NCBI RefSeq assembly: GCF_032362555.1
Contig: NC_083524.1
Location: 2,962,001-3,026,000, forward strand
Reading direction: 5' to 3'
Length of the DNA stretch: 64,000 bases
DNA from: Amyelois transitella
Taxonomy: Eukaryota > Arthropoda > Insecta > Lepidoptera > Pyralidae
Translations under genes and position numbers: made by a program
In this document: positions 25,701 through 36,300 of the stretch, one piece after another
Numbering within the stretch: position 1 is the first letter of the stretch
Layout: the number at the start of each line of letters is the position of its first letter
The notes under the pieces: model-generated
Seen by the model: the letters and a program-made list of their open reading frames with translations, nothing else
Told to the model about the DNA's origin: nothing
Databases searched by the model: none

Positions 25701-27650
25701 GGTACTCGTATGGATAAAATGGCGTATGCGTCGGAGATGTGGCAGAGTTATTTTTAGACGATAATAAATTGGCTTAGTGGCTCAGTTTATTATGTGCGCG
25801 TTTTGCACAAGTAGACATCAACAGTGACATCTGCAGACTCACTTCTAGGTCAATTCCGAAGTGCTCTTTAGCCGACATTCCTTCCAAAAACAATGCAACG
25901 AATTCGTGCCGCTTCTCTTTTCATTGAGAATATATCTCGAGTGCTTTTATTTCATTCATTTTGTGAATTTGTCTGGTCAGATCTGATAAGAGAATATTCA
26001 GTTTTGGAGTGCAGATTTCGTTTCTCTCAAATATCATGCCGATACTGATCGTGTGGAATGCACTTTGCCGAAAGGTTCAATAAAAATATAACTTTATGTT
26101 TCCTGTGTCAACGGCGAATTTTATTGTGGTGTCAATGCACTCGCTCGAGATAAACTTAAGGCTTCTTAAGTTTAACTTTAATTCACATTCGAATATTCTT
26201 CATATCAGCATGCAGATACCTTAGTGTATTCACATCACGTATTCAATTTAGTAACTCAAGAATGCGGTAATTTCGCAAGCGATTGCATTAAAATCGTATT
26301 CACCCATGTCAGTTTTACGAATGTCTTTCAACATAATCTAAAATGATATTTTGAAAACAGATGCCTTCGCGTGTGCTTCGGTTTGATTCCTTACATTGCA
26401 CATCTGAACAGTTTTTGCAAGAACATTACATGAACATCCATCTGGATTGTTGGAATAGCCAAAGGTTTATTTCTATATAGAAGATTATATATTCTTAGTC
26501 ATGTTTATTGGTTTTTACTTCTGTTTTATTAAATTTACGCACATGTTTATGACAGTAATTAAACACATGTCTAGGTATGGTGCTGGAACAATGTTGCATG
26601 TCAAACATTTCTCATTCCACAACACCTTACAAATAGGTCAACAAGATCAACTTGATCCTGCTGTGAAGCTCATCTGATCGATTAACTGTTAGTTTGCATT
26701 TTTACCTGCAGGTGAAATGCATTTAAAGTCGACTTTTTAAGACAATGATGCAGGTGTCTTTTAAAATATGGTAAATAGATACGACTAGAGACATGATCGG
26801 TATTTAATAGGGATGTGTTGCAGCACCTGCAAGTCGGTGGTGTGGTGCCGTGGTGCGCGGGGCGCGGGAGGCGGGGCGGGGCTGGTACGCCGCTTTAGAA
26901 AGGCGCGACCATCGCCTCAGGCCCGGGCCGCATTCTATGGCCTGTCATTCACACCGCGCAACTTGCCTATGCATTGCATTCCATCTCCTAGTCAACTCCA
27001 TGCGCACGCTCACGAAACTACCACACTCATCCGAACCAAACTCGACACAAACGCTTCATCGAATCATTTCTGCGCCAGTTCAGCAACTATTGCTATGAAC
27101 CAGTTTCGTGCCCTCATTTGATGCATTCCGTTGCCGTTCACTATATAATCATATCCATAAACAGAATAACACTGAGCACAATGGGCATGCTAAAGGATAA
27201 CAAATGATAACCATAATTTGTGTTTAGCTCATTTGTTGTCACTAAATTGTGGAATGTCGTGTGAAATCGGGCTAGTTGCGCGTGTTTTCAGATAGAACGC
27301 AGCACTGTCGCGTCGAGCGGATAGTTTGTTTTTCACGATTTATTTTATTTTAAGACTACGTTTGCCGCTCACGATCGCTTCAGTGTAGAGATCTTGCTAA
27401 GCACTATCACTGTTATAAGTCAAATGACTCAAATTCAATCAGAAATCGTCTAAAATCATATTGGAATGTAAAGTTTTGACATGGGGCTCTTACGGGTTAA
27501 CACTTCTCTTTGGAAAACTTACCTGTCTCGCGGGTCGATCCACGTCGTTTTTCTGCTGTTGTGGTCGATGAAATACAGTTTACCGTCAAAGTCCCTCGCA
27601 TAATCCCATCCGTCGGGCAAGGGTATCTCACCGTTTCGTCTTCTTGGCAT
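4649..27650 (-). CDS. kibra: kibra homolog (WW-domain Hippo-pathway scaffold), 5' part: three coding exons
   Basis: Coding exons on the minus strand are 27650-27523, 12269-12160 and 4743-4649. All junctions have AG/GT ends and keep one frame (128+110+95 nt = 111 codons). The product starts [17 protein letters not shown]1 is at about residues 10-41 with Trp15 and Trp37. WW2 is at about 57-88 with Trp62, but Leu84 stands where the second Trp normally is. After WW2 comes [20 protein letters not shown], the typical start of the KIBRA coiled-coil region. KIBRA/WWC proteins bind PPxY partners at the cell cortex and act upstream of the Hippo kinase cascade with Merlin and Expanded; this is family knowledge. 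A non-canonical second WW domain is also usual in the family. The coiled coil, C2 domain and C-terminus lie left of the window. Introns of about 15.3 kb and 7.4 kb are filled with repeats. Confidence 0.92.
4797..4981 (+). repeat. Family A repeat, truncated at the tail
   Basis: Starts GCCGTGTGGTTCCCGGCAC and keeps the conserved middle (rapid run through GGACCACTC and GAACGTGGCC). The tail segment is lost. Confidence 0.75.
7325..7537 (+). repeat. Family A repeat, diverged
   Basis: Recognised by the conserved order of GTGGTGCTCGGAAC, a GGATGTCGT-like block, CGAACGTGGCC and GGCTCTGTCTAC. The tail is missing. Confidence 0.7.
7863..8331 (-). other. Two adjacent hydrophobic open frames, unidentified
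   Basis: Minus-strand frames at 8331-8092 and 8051-7863 encode strongly hydrophobic peptides with several possible membrane segments. Upstream of the second frame the reading continues through one TGA codon into RYRGNVVA. This might be the remnant of a membrane protein gene, or a chance product of T-rich DNA. No family was recognised. Confidence 0.15.
10567..10791 (+). other. 74-codon open frame, unidentified
   Basis: The frame is less biased than nearby shadows and ends with a Gly/Asp/Glu-rich stretch. No domain, splice partner or promoter was recognised. A chance frame or a fragment of an old mobile element is as likely as a gene. Confidence 0.15.
12160..12269 (-). CDS. kibra: kibra coding exon 2 (most of WW2)
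   Basis: A TTTCAG acceptor precedes an exon reading [20 protein letters not shown] and on to YYINHNK, followed by a GTAAGA donor. It restores the frame left by exon 1 and supplies the first Trp and the aromatic Tyr pair of WW2. Confidence 0.92.
12742..12776. repeat. Perfect 14-bp inverted repeat (hairpin), 7-nt loop
   Basis: Arms CACCTTTTATCTAA (12742-12755) and TTAGATAAAAGGTG (12763-12776) are exact reverse complements. It lies in kibra intron 1 just upstream (in transcription) of exon 2. It may be a small palindromic element. Confidence 0.85.
13251..13512 (+). mobile_element. Helitron-like repeat, with a TTAA in place of the usual TTTA
   Basis: Starts TCCATACTAATAACATAAAG, then GAAGAGTTTGTTTG, and runs to a CGCGGGCACAG end. 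It is the same family as the copies at 39650-39844 and 43416-43684. At 13370-13373 it reads GGCTTAAGG where those copies read GGCTTTAGG. It therefore serves as an unoccupied relative of the site where the piggyBac element inserted. Confidence 0.65.
14179..14305 (+). repeat. Family A repeat fragment
   Basis: Carries the GGATGTCGTAAAATGCGACT block and the AGGCTTATAAACTTGGGAT block. It faces the reversed copy at 14340-14570 tail to tail. Confidence 0.65.
14340..14570 (-). repeat. Family A repeat, nearly full length
   Basis: Reads from (CATA)n through ATAATCACGTCTATATCCC to ACCACACGGCAC, the complete unit in reverse. Confidence 0.85.
14909..15168 (-). repeat. Family A repeat, full length
   Basis: Complete reversed copy from CATACATACATATAATGACG to CGGGAACCACACGGCAC. 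Confidence 0.88.
15640..15872 (+). other. GC-rich island with possible short first exon
   Basis: CpG-rich sequence leads to an ATG at 15742 that reads [27 protein letters not shown] sequence directly after could be a donor; after it the frame becomes CA-rich and then stops. It stands out from the AT-rich kibra intron around it and lies on the opposite strand. No family was recognised and no continuing exon was found. Confidence 0.22.
16115..16243 (+). repeat. Family A repeat, internally deleted
   Basis: Has the GTGCCCTGTGGTTTCCGGTA start and the GGCTCTGTCTACCCCGAAAG plus tail end, but most of the middle is missing. Confidence 0.75.
18878..19157. repeat. Three tandem copies of a unit of about 98 bp
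   Basis: The block TATGTATTATTTCTTTTCAG, ACCAATCATTGCATTA and CCCTCAAAATGCTGTA recurs three times in order with small differences. The first copy abuts a fragment of family A at 18836-18889, whose tail may have seeded the array. Confidence 0.85.
23131..23393 (+). repeat. Family A repeat, full length, sense orientation
   Basis: A good reference copy. It starts GTGCCGTGTTGCTCCCGGCA, passes CCATGGATGTCGTAAAAGGC and ends GACGTGACCATATG then (TATG)n. Confidence 0.9.
26813..26950. promoter_or_regulatory. GC-rich island in kibra intron 1
   Basis: This short segment carries GGGGCGGGGC-type boxes and many CpGs, in sharp contrast to its surroundings. It lies 570-840 bp inside kibra after exon 1. It could be an intronic control region or an alternative promoter on either strand. 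The open frames across it look like products of base composition. Confidence 0.35.
27523..27650 (-). CDS. kibra: kibra coding exon 1 (start codon, WW1)
   Basis: The ATG reads from 27650 downwards and is followed by an arginine-rich lead and the first WW domain. The GTAAG donor directly follows CGAGACAG, leaving phase 2. Upstream sequence (27650-27900) is relatively CpG-rich, as expected at a 5' end. Longer open frames on both strands here overlap the exon and look like shadows of it. Confidence 0.92.
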
Positions 27651-30392
27651 ATTTCACTGATTAAATCCATTCAAACGAATATCGAAGCACACTCGCGAAC
27701 TAGCTACACGGCCATGTTGAATACCTCATTACGAGGACTGACGTCACGCGGGTTCGGCCAATGGCGGCGAAGGGCCCCCACGATGGAATGCGGCGCGTAC
27801 GCGACGAACACACAGTTTCGTACGTCACTGCACCGACACGCACGGAACACGCGACCGCCCTCTGCGACGCTTCGTCGCTGACTGAGGCGCACCTAATAGC
27901 CGCCACGTTATCACCGTTCATGATAATACTCAAACACCTACTGTCTAAATGCATTCCTGTGCTAATGTTTACATTACATACACTCAGGAGACACCACGAT
28001 GGTCTGACACCGCCGAATGACTGATGCTTTGTACGGTGGTGACTCTGAAAGCGCTTTGCTGACAATGTAAGCAAAAAGTAGGTAGGTACCCATTCAATCT
28101 ATTTACGATTCCGCTGTATACATGCGTTCTGAGTACAGACAGGCGGGCGTATGGGGCGCATTCCACAGCTTGTATGTATGTACTATGTAGACGCAAACAT
28201 AGTACATACAAATTACAGATAGATGTGCTTGTCTTGCGCGCTGTTTCTATGTAGTTTTATTCAGATTTTATTCCGCAATACCTAACTACAATGCGGCTTT
28301 TTTTGAGCAAACAAATTTTTCTACGTAAAGGAAACCTTTGATAATAATGTTGCAATGCTTTTTATATTTACACTAGCTGCGCGGAGTTTCACTCGCGTGG
28401 GAATGTCTAGAAAAAAAGTGATTAGCTTTTAGTTGCTTCTAAAGGTCTGTTCGTTTCAAGTATAATCAAAATCGGTCCAGTAGTTTAGAATTACAAACAA
28501 AAATTTAAATATTCTCTTTACAACATTAGGTTACCGACCTATCTATGACTACCTACCTACTTTTTACTTTGTAAGTAGATACTTACATTTGGATTACATT
28601 TAAATTTCATCTATGAGTTTTGTAAAGATTTTCTTGGAACCTTCGTTAGATTTAATTTAGGTCTTAGATATAAAAATACGGAAGTACCAATACCTTAGTG
28701 GTACAATTAAGCGAGAGTCGGTGGTCGAAGGTGGCCGGTTTAAACGTGATGTGCAGAAAGGCATAGGTTCTAATCCCACCTCAATCATGCACCAATGACT
28801 ATTCTGAAGTACTCTTTAGTCAGAGTCTGTACTCTTTAGTACTAACCGATGCTCTTACGGTGAAAACATCTTGAGAAAACCTACACATTCTGGCAACTGA
28901 ATGTGTAATTATGGTCGTTCAAATACGAGTTAGGCTTACCTGCAAAGGTTTAGGAGGTCAGATGGGAGTCGCTTCGAGTAAAAACCTAACTCACCCAGGG
29001 TCCACGGTGGACGTGAGGAAGCAATCGGGACTAATGCTAGGAGGATGATGATAAATAACGACTCAATAATACTAGAATAGGACCACCCCTTCTTTTTCTT
29101 ATGGATGTCGTTTAAAGCCACTAAGGAAATCCTACTTATAATTATTATAAATGAAAGTTTGTATGTCAGGATGTCAGTATGGATGTTTGTTACTCTTTCA
29201 CGCAAAAACTACTGAACCGATTACGATAAAATTTGGTATGTAGGTAGCTGAAGACCCAGAATAACATATAGGCTACTTTTTACCCCCGAAGTCCCCGCGG
29301 GGTTGATAGGGTTTCCATGCGGACGAAGTCGCGGGCGGCCTCTAGTATTAAATAAAGTTACGAACCAACCCCACCTTCTACTTCTTCCTCCTGACTGTAA
29401 TCATCATCTCAATGAAGTTGGGCTCCACTCCAGAAGGCCATGAATTGGGTAAGTCAGATTTTTACACGAAACGAGGCCCGTCTGATCTCCTAAGCCTTTG
29501 CAGGGAATCTATAAAAAAACCAGGTCCAGAATATTCCCTACCTAAGCAGAGTTGAGCTGACGAGTGCTTATTAATTTTGGAATAGAAAGGACCAGCAGAA
29601 ATGAACACACTAAATCAATAAAACTACGTTAAAAGTTTATAGCCACTTCATATATTTCAATCGCAAAACAATGTATAATCAATTAATGCAATTCAAGATT
29701 CAAACTAATTTACACGGAAAAATAGAAATACTTATTGTCAAATGACATTTTATTGTCAATAAAACGACTTTGTAAAATTTGTAATAACAAATTTTAATAA
29801 AAAAATATCTGCATATCTGTATAATTTATGTCATTTATTAACATACTTGTTTGACTTGTTTGTATATATAAATATACCCTTTTGATTTGATTTTTTTATA
29901 TTACCCTTCCGGGAAAGAGGCGTGATGTTATGTATGTATGATTTTTTTATTCCACTTTTATAAAACTAAATTAGCTGCCAACAAACCAATATACTAAAAG
30001 TAAAATACTACCAACATGATTTAACATTACGTGTTGCCATAACTTTAGTAAAAGGCAGACAAGTGACATGGGTATTTATCTGATTACGTTAAGAAAAAAT
30101 AATTATTTTTAAAAACCTACTTAAAGGTTCTGAAAAGCCTAGCGACTCTAGGTTGTGAAGATCGGGCACAAACAAATGACCTGGGTTAAAATATTGATCT
30201 TTACCTCAGTCTTAAAGCAGGACCTAAATTGAACAGTCCTGCTTTTTCGGCTCATCACCAAAACAGGCTTGTTTAGATCACCGTTCACAACCTTTTTTTC
30301 GTTAAACAATTTTTTACTCGAAAACAGATTTCGTGAAATTGTTTTTTTTTGGACTTATCACTTTTTTGGAATTTAAGCTTTGTTTTTTGCTA
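27651..30392. other. Intergenic region upstream of kibra and downstream of the protease gene
   Basis: 27651-27900 is CpG-rich and probably holds the kibra promoter and 5' UTR. Beyond it lie SINE-like fragments (28705-28920, 29400-29580), a Helitron-like element (29130-29345), a family A fragment near 29080, and AT-rich DNA. No gene was recognised. Confidence 0.55.
29130..29345 (+). mobile_element. Helitron-like non-autonomous element
   Basis: Starts A|TCCTACTTATAATT and ends GGGCGGCCTCTAG|T, the TC...CTAG form with A and T flanks expected for Helitrons. A reversed relative lies at 41988-42208. It has no coding capacity. Confidence 0.55.
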
Positions 30393-30398
30393 TTTATT
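30393..30398 (-). terminator. Likely poly(A) signal of the protease homolog
   Basis: AATAAA on the minus strand about 90 nt after the stop codon, the first such hexamer at a suitable distance. Confidence 0.5.
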
Positions 30399-30487
30399 AA
30401 GTGTTCTGTCAATGTTTTCTGTCGATTTATAGAATGAAGGATATCTAAATGACCAGGAACAGACTCAGATAATGGTGAGCGATTCGA

Positions 30488-32866
30488 TCACAGCCGAGCT
30501 TGGATCCAGGAGACAAAAGAGGTGACCCTGACAAAACCTGAAGGGTAATTGTTCTGGCAGCCTCTTTCGTGGGTAAAGGACGCAATGCCGATCTGAAACA
30601 AGATTAACCAAACTGTAGAACAATAGAAGTCTGTGCTGGTCTGGTAGAGAAGAAAAAACATAGGGTACCCCAACTACTGTCTAATATTGAAATTTGGGAT
30701 TCCTTTAAAACAAATTTTATACAACTTGATACGTTCCCTCGAATCTTATTCGCACCTGTTAATTATAAATTTACCACGGAAATCTGAATATTAAGCAATA
30801 TCATAATTTATACAACTGTTGGAATCATCTTTGTTTTAATCGTTTGTTGATCGCTAAACTATATTTACATACATACATACATACATAAAATCACGCCTCT
30901 TTCCCGGAGGGGTAGGCAGAGACTACCTCTTTCCACTTGCCACGATCTCTGCATACTTCTTTCGCTTCTTTATATTTACAATTAGATTTTTTTTATATTT
31001 TTACAACAGCACTTATGAATGACCCACCATTCCCGATAATACCACTGATCACACAAATTCTACTCCCCTTTTTACCTCAAGTGAAAATAGGCACAGACGT
31101 CATATTCAAATCAGGCTGAATTTCAGCCACACGGCGTTTGTAAACCATATAATCGACTAGTCGACTACACGATATGAAAAAACTAACCAGTAATCGCTGG
31201 TTGATGTGCCAAATCCACAATGGTCCTCCATCGTCCCCATTGCAGATGCTCCGACCCTGACCACTAACGCAGAGTACCGAGTTGGTAACCACAGAAGTTC
31301 CATAGATCCTGGCGCATTCCGAGCTGTCAATAACTTGCAGGGAGGCTTCGTTCAAAGACTGGCTGTTGTTGATGGTGTCATCTGGAGAAGTGGTAAGAAT
31401 TATCATCATGATAATAAATCTTTGACATTGACTTAGTACCTATTAGATTGCAAACTGATGAGATTTCACTAACGTTGTGGGAAAGAGCCGTGAGCTTAAA
31501 TGATGCCGGATAATGAATATTGCATAGGAAATAAAGGCCCGAAGAAGCTTTCCAGCCAGCACTTCAAAATATAAATATGATGACTGCCGGACCAACTATT
31601 AGATCAGCTGTTGTTATAAATTGATTGTTGTTTGTCTTATGTGTAGGTAAGTAGCCAATAGACGGGAAAATATTAAAATCTAATGGGTACCTACTGTCAC
31701 CGGTCGCGCCAAAACCAACAGCCCAAGCCCAGGTGCCGACGAATGTGTGATAGCCATGGTTTATAGGAAGAAAGGCGGGTTCGATCCAGTCTGCAAAAGA
31801 TTTGATAACAGGAATATAGTATAGTGTACTACATTCATTGAAATATTCAATGAATGTAGTACACTATACTATATAAAACAAAACATATTTATTCCAGGTA
31901 GTTAATGTTTGTTACTTAATAAATCTTCTGAAATAGGTAAAGCAAATTACTTTTTTAATCAGTGTTTGCAGGAAGTAGATATCAACAAAAATCCAAACTA
32001 TCCAACAATAAGGCACTAACTTGTGTAACTAATCCATCCAAAGCTAATAACAGCGACGTCATTGTTCAAGTTGTTGTGGTTGAAATTAGCGTGGACGACG
32101 ACAGAGCTAGTTCTGATGCGGAGGCCGCCGGAGAAGAGCTGGGTGGAAGCATAGACGACGACGAATTGGTTGGCCCAAACGTTGCCGTGCCACCAGCAAT
32201 GAGCTGCGGTGACGGCGCGGGTGTTGGACAATAGAGTTGATCCACAAACGGAAGTGCGGCCGTCCATTAGAGAGATGACCAATCCACCCTGATTGAAAAG
32301 AAAAAAGTGGAGAGCAAAAATTAAGTACTAGTTGCTATATAAAGGACGAGAAAAAGATAAATAAAGCATTAGGAATTGATTATGCGATGCAGACTCCAGC
32401 ATGGGTTTTTAGTTACAGTTGAATCGTCTTAGCGTAACTGTGAAAGTTACAACTGAAATGATTTATAGAAAAATCTTATCTTGATGTGACAATATGTGAG
32501 CCAATGGACCCAAAACTGAGTAGGTATGCCGAAAACCAGTCAACATGATCTACGCTAAGTAGTTGGCTTATTAACTGAGTAAGAGCCTGAGCTAACAAAC
32601 AGTAGCAAACAACACCGAGAGTCAGGTGAATATAAATGACAGGGTGATTATAGGAAGTTGACTGTACTTACGAAGTGAGGATGAGTGCCAAGGGTAACGC
32701 CATTTCCTCCAGTGATCCTGGAGCCATCGAAGTCTATACTTTCTTCGCGAGTCTTGATTTTAGCCGCGAGGGGTACTCCGATATCATCATGGTAGTTTTT
32801 AAAATATAATGTTTCATCCGTCTTTACAGCAGCTGCCAAAGCAAAAATGATTATTAGCAATTTCAT
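30488..32866 (-). CDS. Chymotrypsin-like serine protease homolog with the catalytic Ser replaced by Asp
   Basis: Five exons on the minus strand: 32866-32672, 32288-32021, 31790-31695, 31381-31188, 30592-30488. The frame is unbroken (858 nt, 285 aa). I chose ATG 32866; the open frame begins one codon earlier at GTG. Residues 1 to about 16 form a signal peptide (MKLLIIIFALAAAV), followed by a propeptide with an activation site R50|ITGG. His95 (TAAHC) and Asp142 (NNDVAV) of the triad are present. The serine motif GDSGGP reads GDDGGP, with Asp237 at chymotrypsin position 195. Ser231 sits at position 189, which is chymotrypsin-like. Six cysteines match the three core disulfides. The fold should be intact but hydrolysis lost. 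Lepidopteran gut chymotrypsin families contain such homologs; function here is unknown. The exon 3/4 joint could use a donor 7 nt away without changing frame by more than a few residues. Confidence 0.92.
31814..31874. repeat. Perfect 29-bp inverted repeat with 3-nt loop
   Basis: Arms 31814-31842 and 31846-31874 are exact reverse complements, with the loop ATA. The left arm contains GTGTACTACATTCATTGAA. It lies in the protease intron between exons 2 and 3. No sign of a coding role. Confidence 0.95.
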
Positions 32867-32900
32867 CACTAAATATTAATGATTACGATTACATTTGCTA

Positions 32901-32912
32901 GATTTATTTATA
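32901..32912 (-). promoter_or_regulatory. TATA box of the protease homolog
   Basis: TATAAATAAATC on the minus strand, 35-46 nt upstream of the ATG. This implies a very short 5' UTR, as is common for insect digestive protease genes. Confidence 0.6.
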
Positions 32913-33322
32913 CTCGTCGATTTATAGATAGGTACTTGCATTGTAAGATAAGATAATAATTTATCTAATTGTTTTGGTTTTTATACATATGCTCTTGGGG
33001 TTAGGGGAATTACCTTTGAAAAAAAAATGGTTTTTAGCACCAATTTTTCCGTTTACATTGATGATGATACATGACAATTTGCGGGTGTACAAACAAATTA
33101 TTTTTTAGGTTTGGCAATCCTCGTTAATAAAATTTTTGACATTTACCCTGAGCCTCGAGCATTTACCGAAACGTCAATGTCATTGCTGCCAATTGCTGCT
33201 GATGATTTGTCAACACGTTGAAAGAAAACAAATACTTTTTTATTTTATTGCGCTAAATATTTCTGTTCATCCTCTTCCATAAAGATAATAAAGATCTTAA
33301 ATCGTTAGTTGTTAAAACGAAG
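32913..33322. promoter_or_regulatory. Shared intergenic region between divergent protease and FAM114A genes
   Basis: About 450 bp separate the two start codons, so both promoters must fit here. The FAM114A side has no TATA box; it holds TGTCATTGCTGCCAATTGCT and AT-rich sequence. No site was identified with confidence beyond the protease TATA box. Confidence 0.5.
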
Positions 33323-36300
33323 ATGCCTACAAGTGACAGCGAAGACTTTGAGAGCGCAGACGAAGGCCAAAGTGTCTCAGACAAGAAGGAAAGAAAAAAA
33401 CGTCTTTCTTCATCCAATTATAGTGATAATGCTTTGGAAACTGATCAAGAGCTTCACGAATCTTCAGGCAAAACCCCACTGAAGAAAATACAGGTAATGA
33501 TTTACAGAAAACAATTCAACATACATACATACATATGGTCACGTCTATATCCCTTGCGAGGTAGACAGAGCCAAAAGTCTTGAAAAGACTGAATGACTGA
33601 CTGACTGACTGAACGGGCCACGTTCAGCTATTTGTCTTAATGATAGAATTGAGATTCAAATAGTGACAGGTTGCTAACCCATCGCCTAAAAAAGAATCCC
33701 AAGTTTGTAAGCCTATCCCTTATTGTCTTTTACGACATCCATGGTAAAGAGATGGAGTGGTCCTATTCTTTTTTTGTATTGGTGCCGGGAACCACATTAT
33801 TTATTTTATTTTACAAACATCATAATCTCTCTTTTCCTTACCATACGGTTATTAATTTTTTCTATGTTACGGTACTGCTATGGGAGTTTTGGATACTTCC
33901 CCTGCACTACTTAGCTACAGTTGTCATTAATCCACAAATAATTCAATCCATTTTATTTGACAAATACTACATTAATTACCTTATATATTTTCTTTCAGAC
34001 AACAAATGATGGGTGGGATGACTTTGATATAGATGAAAATGAGACTAGTGACACACCTGTCCCAACAAAGCACAAAGAACTGAGTATAGACAAGAAAGCA
34101 GAAGTTTCGGAAGAGAGTGAGTTAAAGAACAAAAAATTGAAGCCGAAAGAGAGTGAGTCACAAGACACAGGTTGGGATGACTTTGGTGACTGGGGTCAGG
34201 ATGAAGTGAATGTGGATATTAAGAATAATGTGAGTAGCCTTTGTCTATCTATGTCAAGTTAGTATCTCGTAATACAAGTCTCGAACTTACTTTGACGCTA
34301 ACTCAATCTGTGTTATTTGTCCCGTATATACATATTTATTTATTTATCAACCATTTAAAACATTTGTAACATGCGAAAAGATCCTCATTTGGCATGCGTA
34401 TAATTTTGTTGTGACGTCACACCTGGATTTAAGGAGAGCCTATCTCCGTTCTATTTTAAAAGCTGTGAAAATTATTAGCAGAATTTTCACAGATTACTGT
34501 CTGCCTGACCCACAACTTGTGATGTTTTGGTTAACATTGATATTTACTGACTTTCCAAATAAAGGTTTCTCCATTGTGATACAACCTAAACAAATCACAG
34601 GAGGAATATGATGACTCATAGAGAGCCAGGCTGATCGGAAAATTTGATGGCCTACAGTATGGTAGTGCATTTGTCTGTGACACCGCTGGTTCTGGGTTTG
34701 TATCCCGGTCAGGGCATGATGAGAAACAAACTTTCTCTGATCCCCCTTTGTCTTGGATGTTTATTTACATAAGTATTTATTATAAGATATAGTATATTTG
34801 AGTCGAAGATATAATGATTAAACTATTTTCACATAAATTTCGTCTTATTTTCAGACTCAACCAAAACTAACCCAATCCCAAAGGCAACCAGATAAAGACA
34901 TCCACGAGGTGACAGATAGACTTGCAGCCACTTCCACCAAGAGTTCTGGATCTGGCTGGGGGTGGGGTTGGGGGGTAGACTCGCTGCTCAGCTCCGCAAC
35001 GGCTGGCATAACTACCATCACAAGTCAGGTCTCACAGGTAACTATACTCCATTAATGTCAGTACTTAAAAATGGTAAATTAACCTGAAATATATTTTAAT
35101 AAAATATAAATTAGTATAATAATAACTAGAGAGCGCCAGCAGGCTACCCAGGTAAAACTGTCAGCATGGGAGTGAGTTTCCAATCCGGGACTCCTTTCTA
35201 AGGGATTTCCTACATCATAGCAACTATCTGTATGCCAAATTTCAGCCTGATCGGTCCAGTAGCTTGTGGTGTGCTTTGACAGTTCATTCAGTCAATCAGT
35301 CATCCTTGTTCCTTTATATAATAGATATGGTTCATACACGAGGTCACATTTTTTTTCTGGTGGGGTAGGCATATACATTGTTTTGCTACAATCCTGATGA
35401 AACATTAATAGCAAAATTAAACCTTTAGTTGGAAGCTACAATCCTGATGAAACCAAGGATTTATTTGGTGATTTAGTATTATGGACAGGTTCCTAGGAAA
35501 TCTTTGATTGAATAATTTCAAGTACTGAAGGGAATATAATGAATGTAGTCTTAAGCCAAAAATAGGAACAAATTTAAAAAAAATGTTTATCAATTTCAGG
35601 GCATATCAACGGTTCTAGAGACAGGTATCGGAGCCCCGGACCCTGAAGAACTGGCCAGGCGGAACTTGCAAGAGAGTGAGTCCAAATCGACCAGGTCTGA
35701 GGAGAAACCTGATGAGGAGCCAGAGAAGAATGCTGGTGAAGCTGCGTTTCCATTTGGGAGCCTCATATCTGGGGTCACCAAGTTTGTTGAAACTACAAGT
35801 GAGTCTTAAAATCTTCACTATGGGGTTTGTTATATAAAAATATCTTATTCTTCCTCGTAACTTTAGTCCCAGTTGCATCCTCACCGCTATGGCGAGAAGC
35901 CAGGGGTATTCCTTTGACCAGGGATCCTGGATTGGGTGTCCTGATTGGTTTGTAAATGAAGCAACTCCCATCTGACTTTCTTTCTTTCTTTCGATCATGG
36001 TTATACATCCAGTTACCTGAATGTGCAGGTTACCTTACGATGTTTTCCCTGACCGTAAGAGCATCATCGGTTTGCATTCAAACTGATATGTAAAAATATC
36101 ATTAACAATTTTATCTATTCTTGATCAAACATTTCCTATTAATTAGCCCATGTATGGCTAAGTGAAGCAGCGAATAACTTCGCTGCTTTACTTTTTATTA
36201 AGACGCGAATAGGCATTAAGTCCGCCTTTTATATATTTTTTTTCGTGCAATAATGTTTAAAATAAAAGGCGCAGCGATAGTTTTTTTGATAGAAACAGCG

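Larger units (their letters stand above)
12270..27522. other. kibra intron 1, 15.3 kb
   Basis: Mostly AT-rich DNA with repeat copies at 14179-14305, 14340-14570, 14909-15168, 16115-16243 and 23131-23393. It also has a Helitron-like copy at 13251-13512, a triplicated unit of about 98 bp at 18878-19157, and GC-rich islands near 15640-15780, 19600-19680 and 26813-26950. The islands could be regulatory elements or alternative first exons. None carries a decisive coding signature. Confidence 0.6.
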
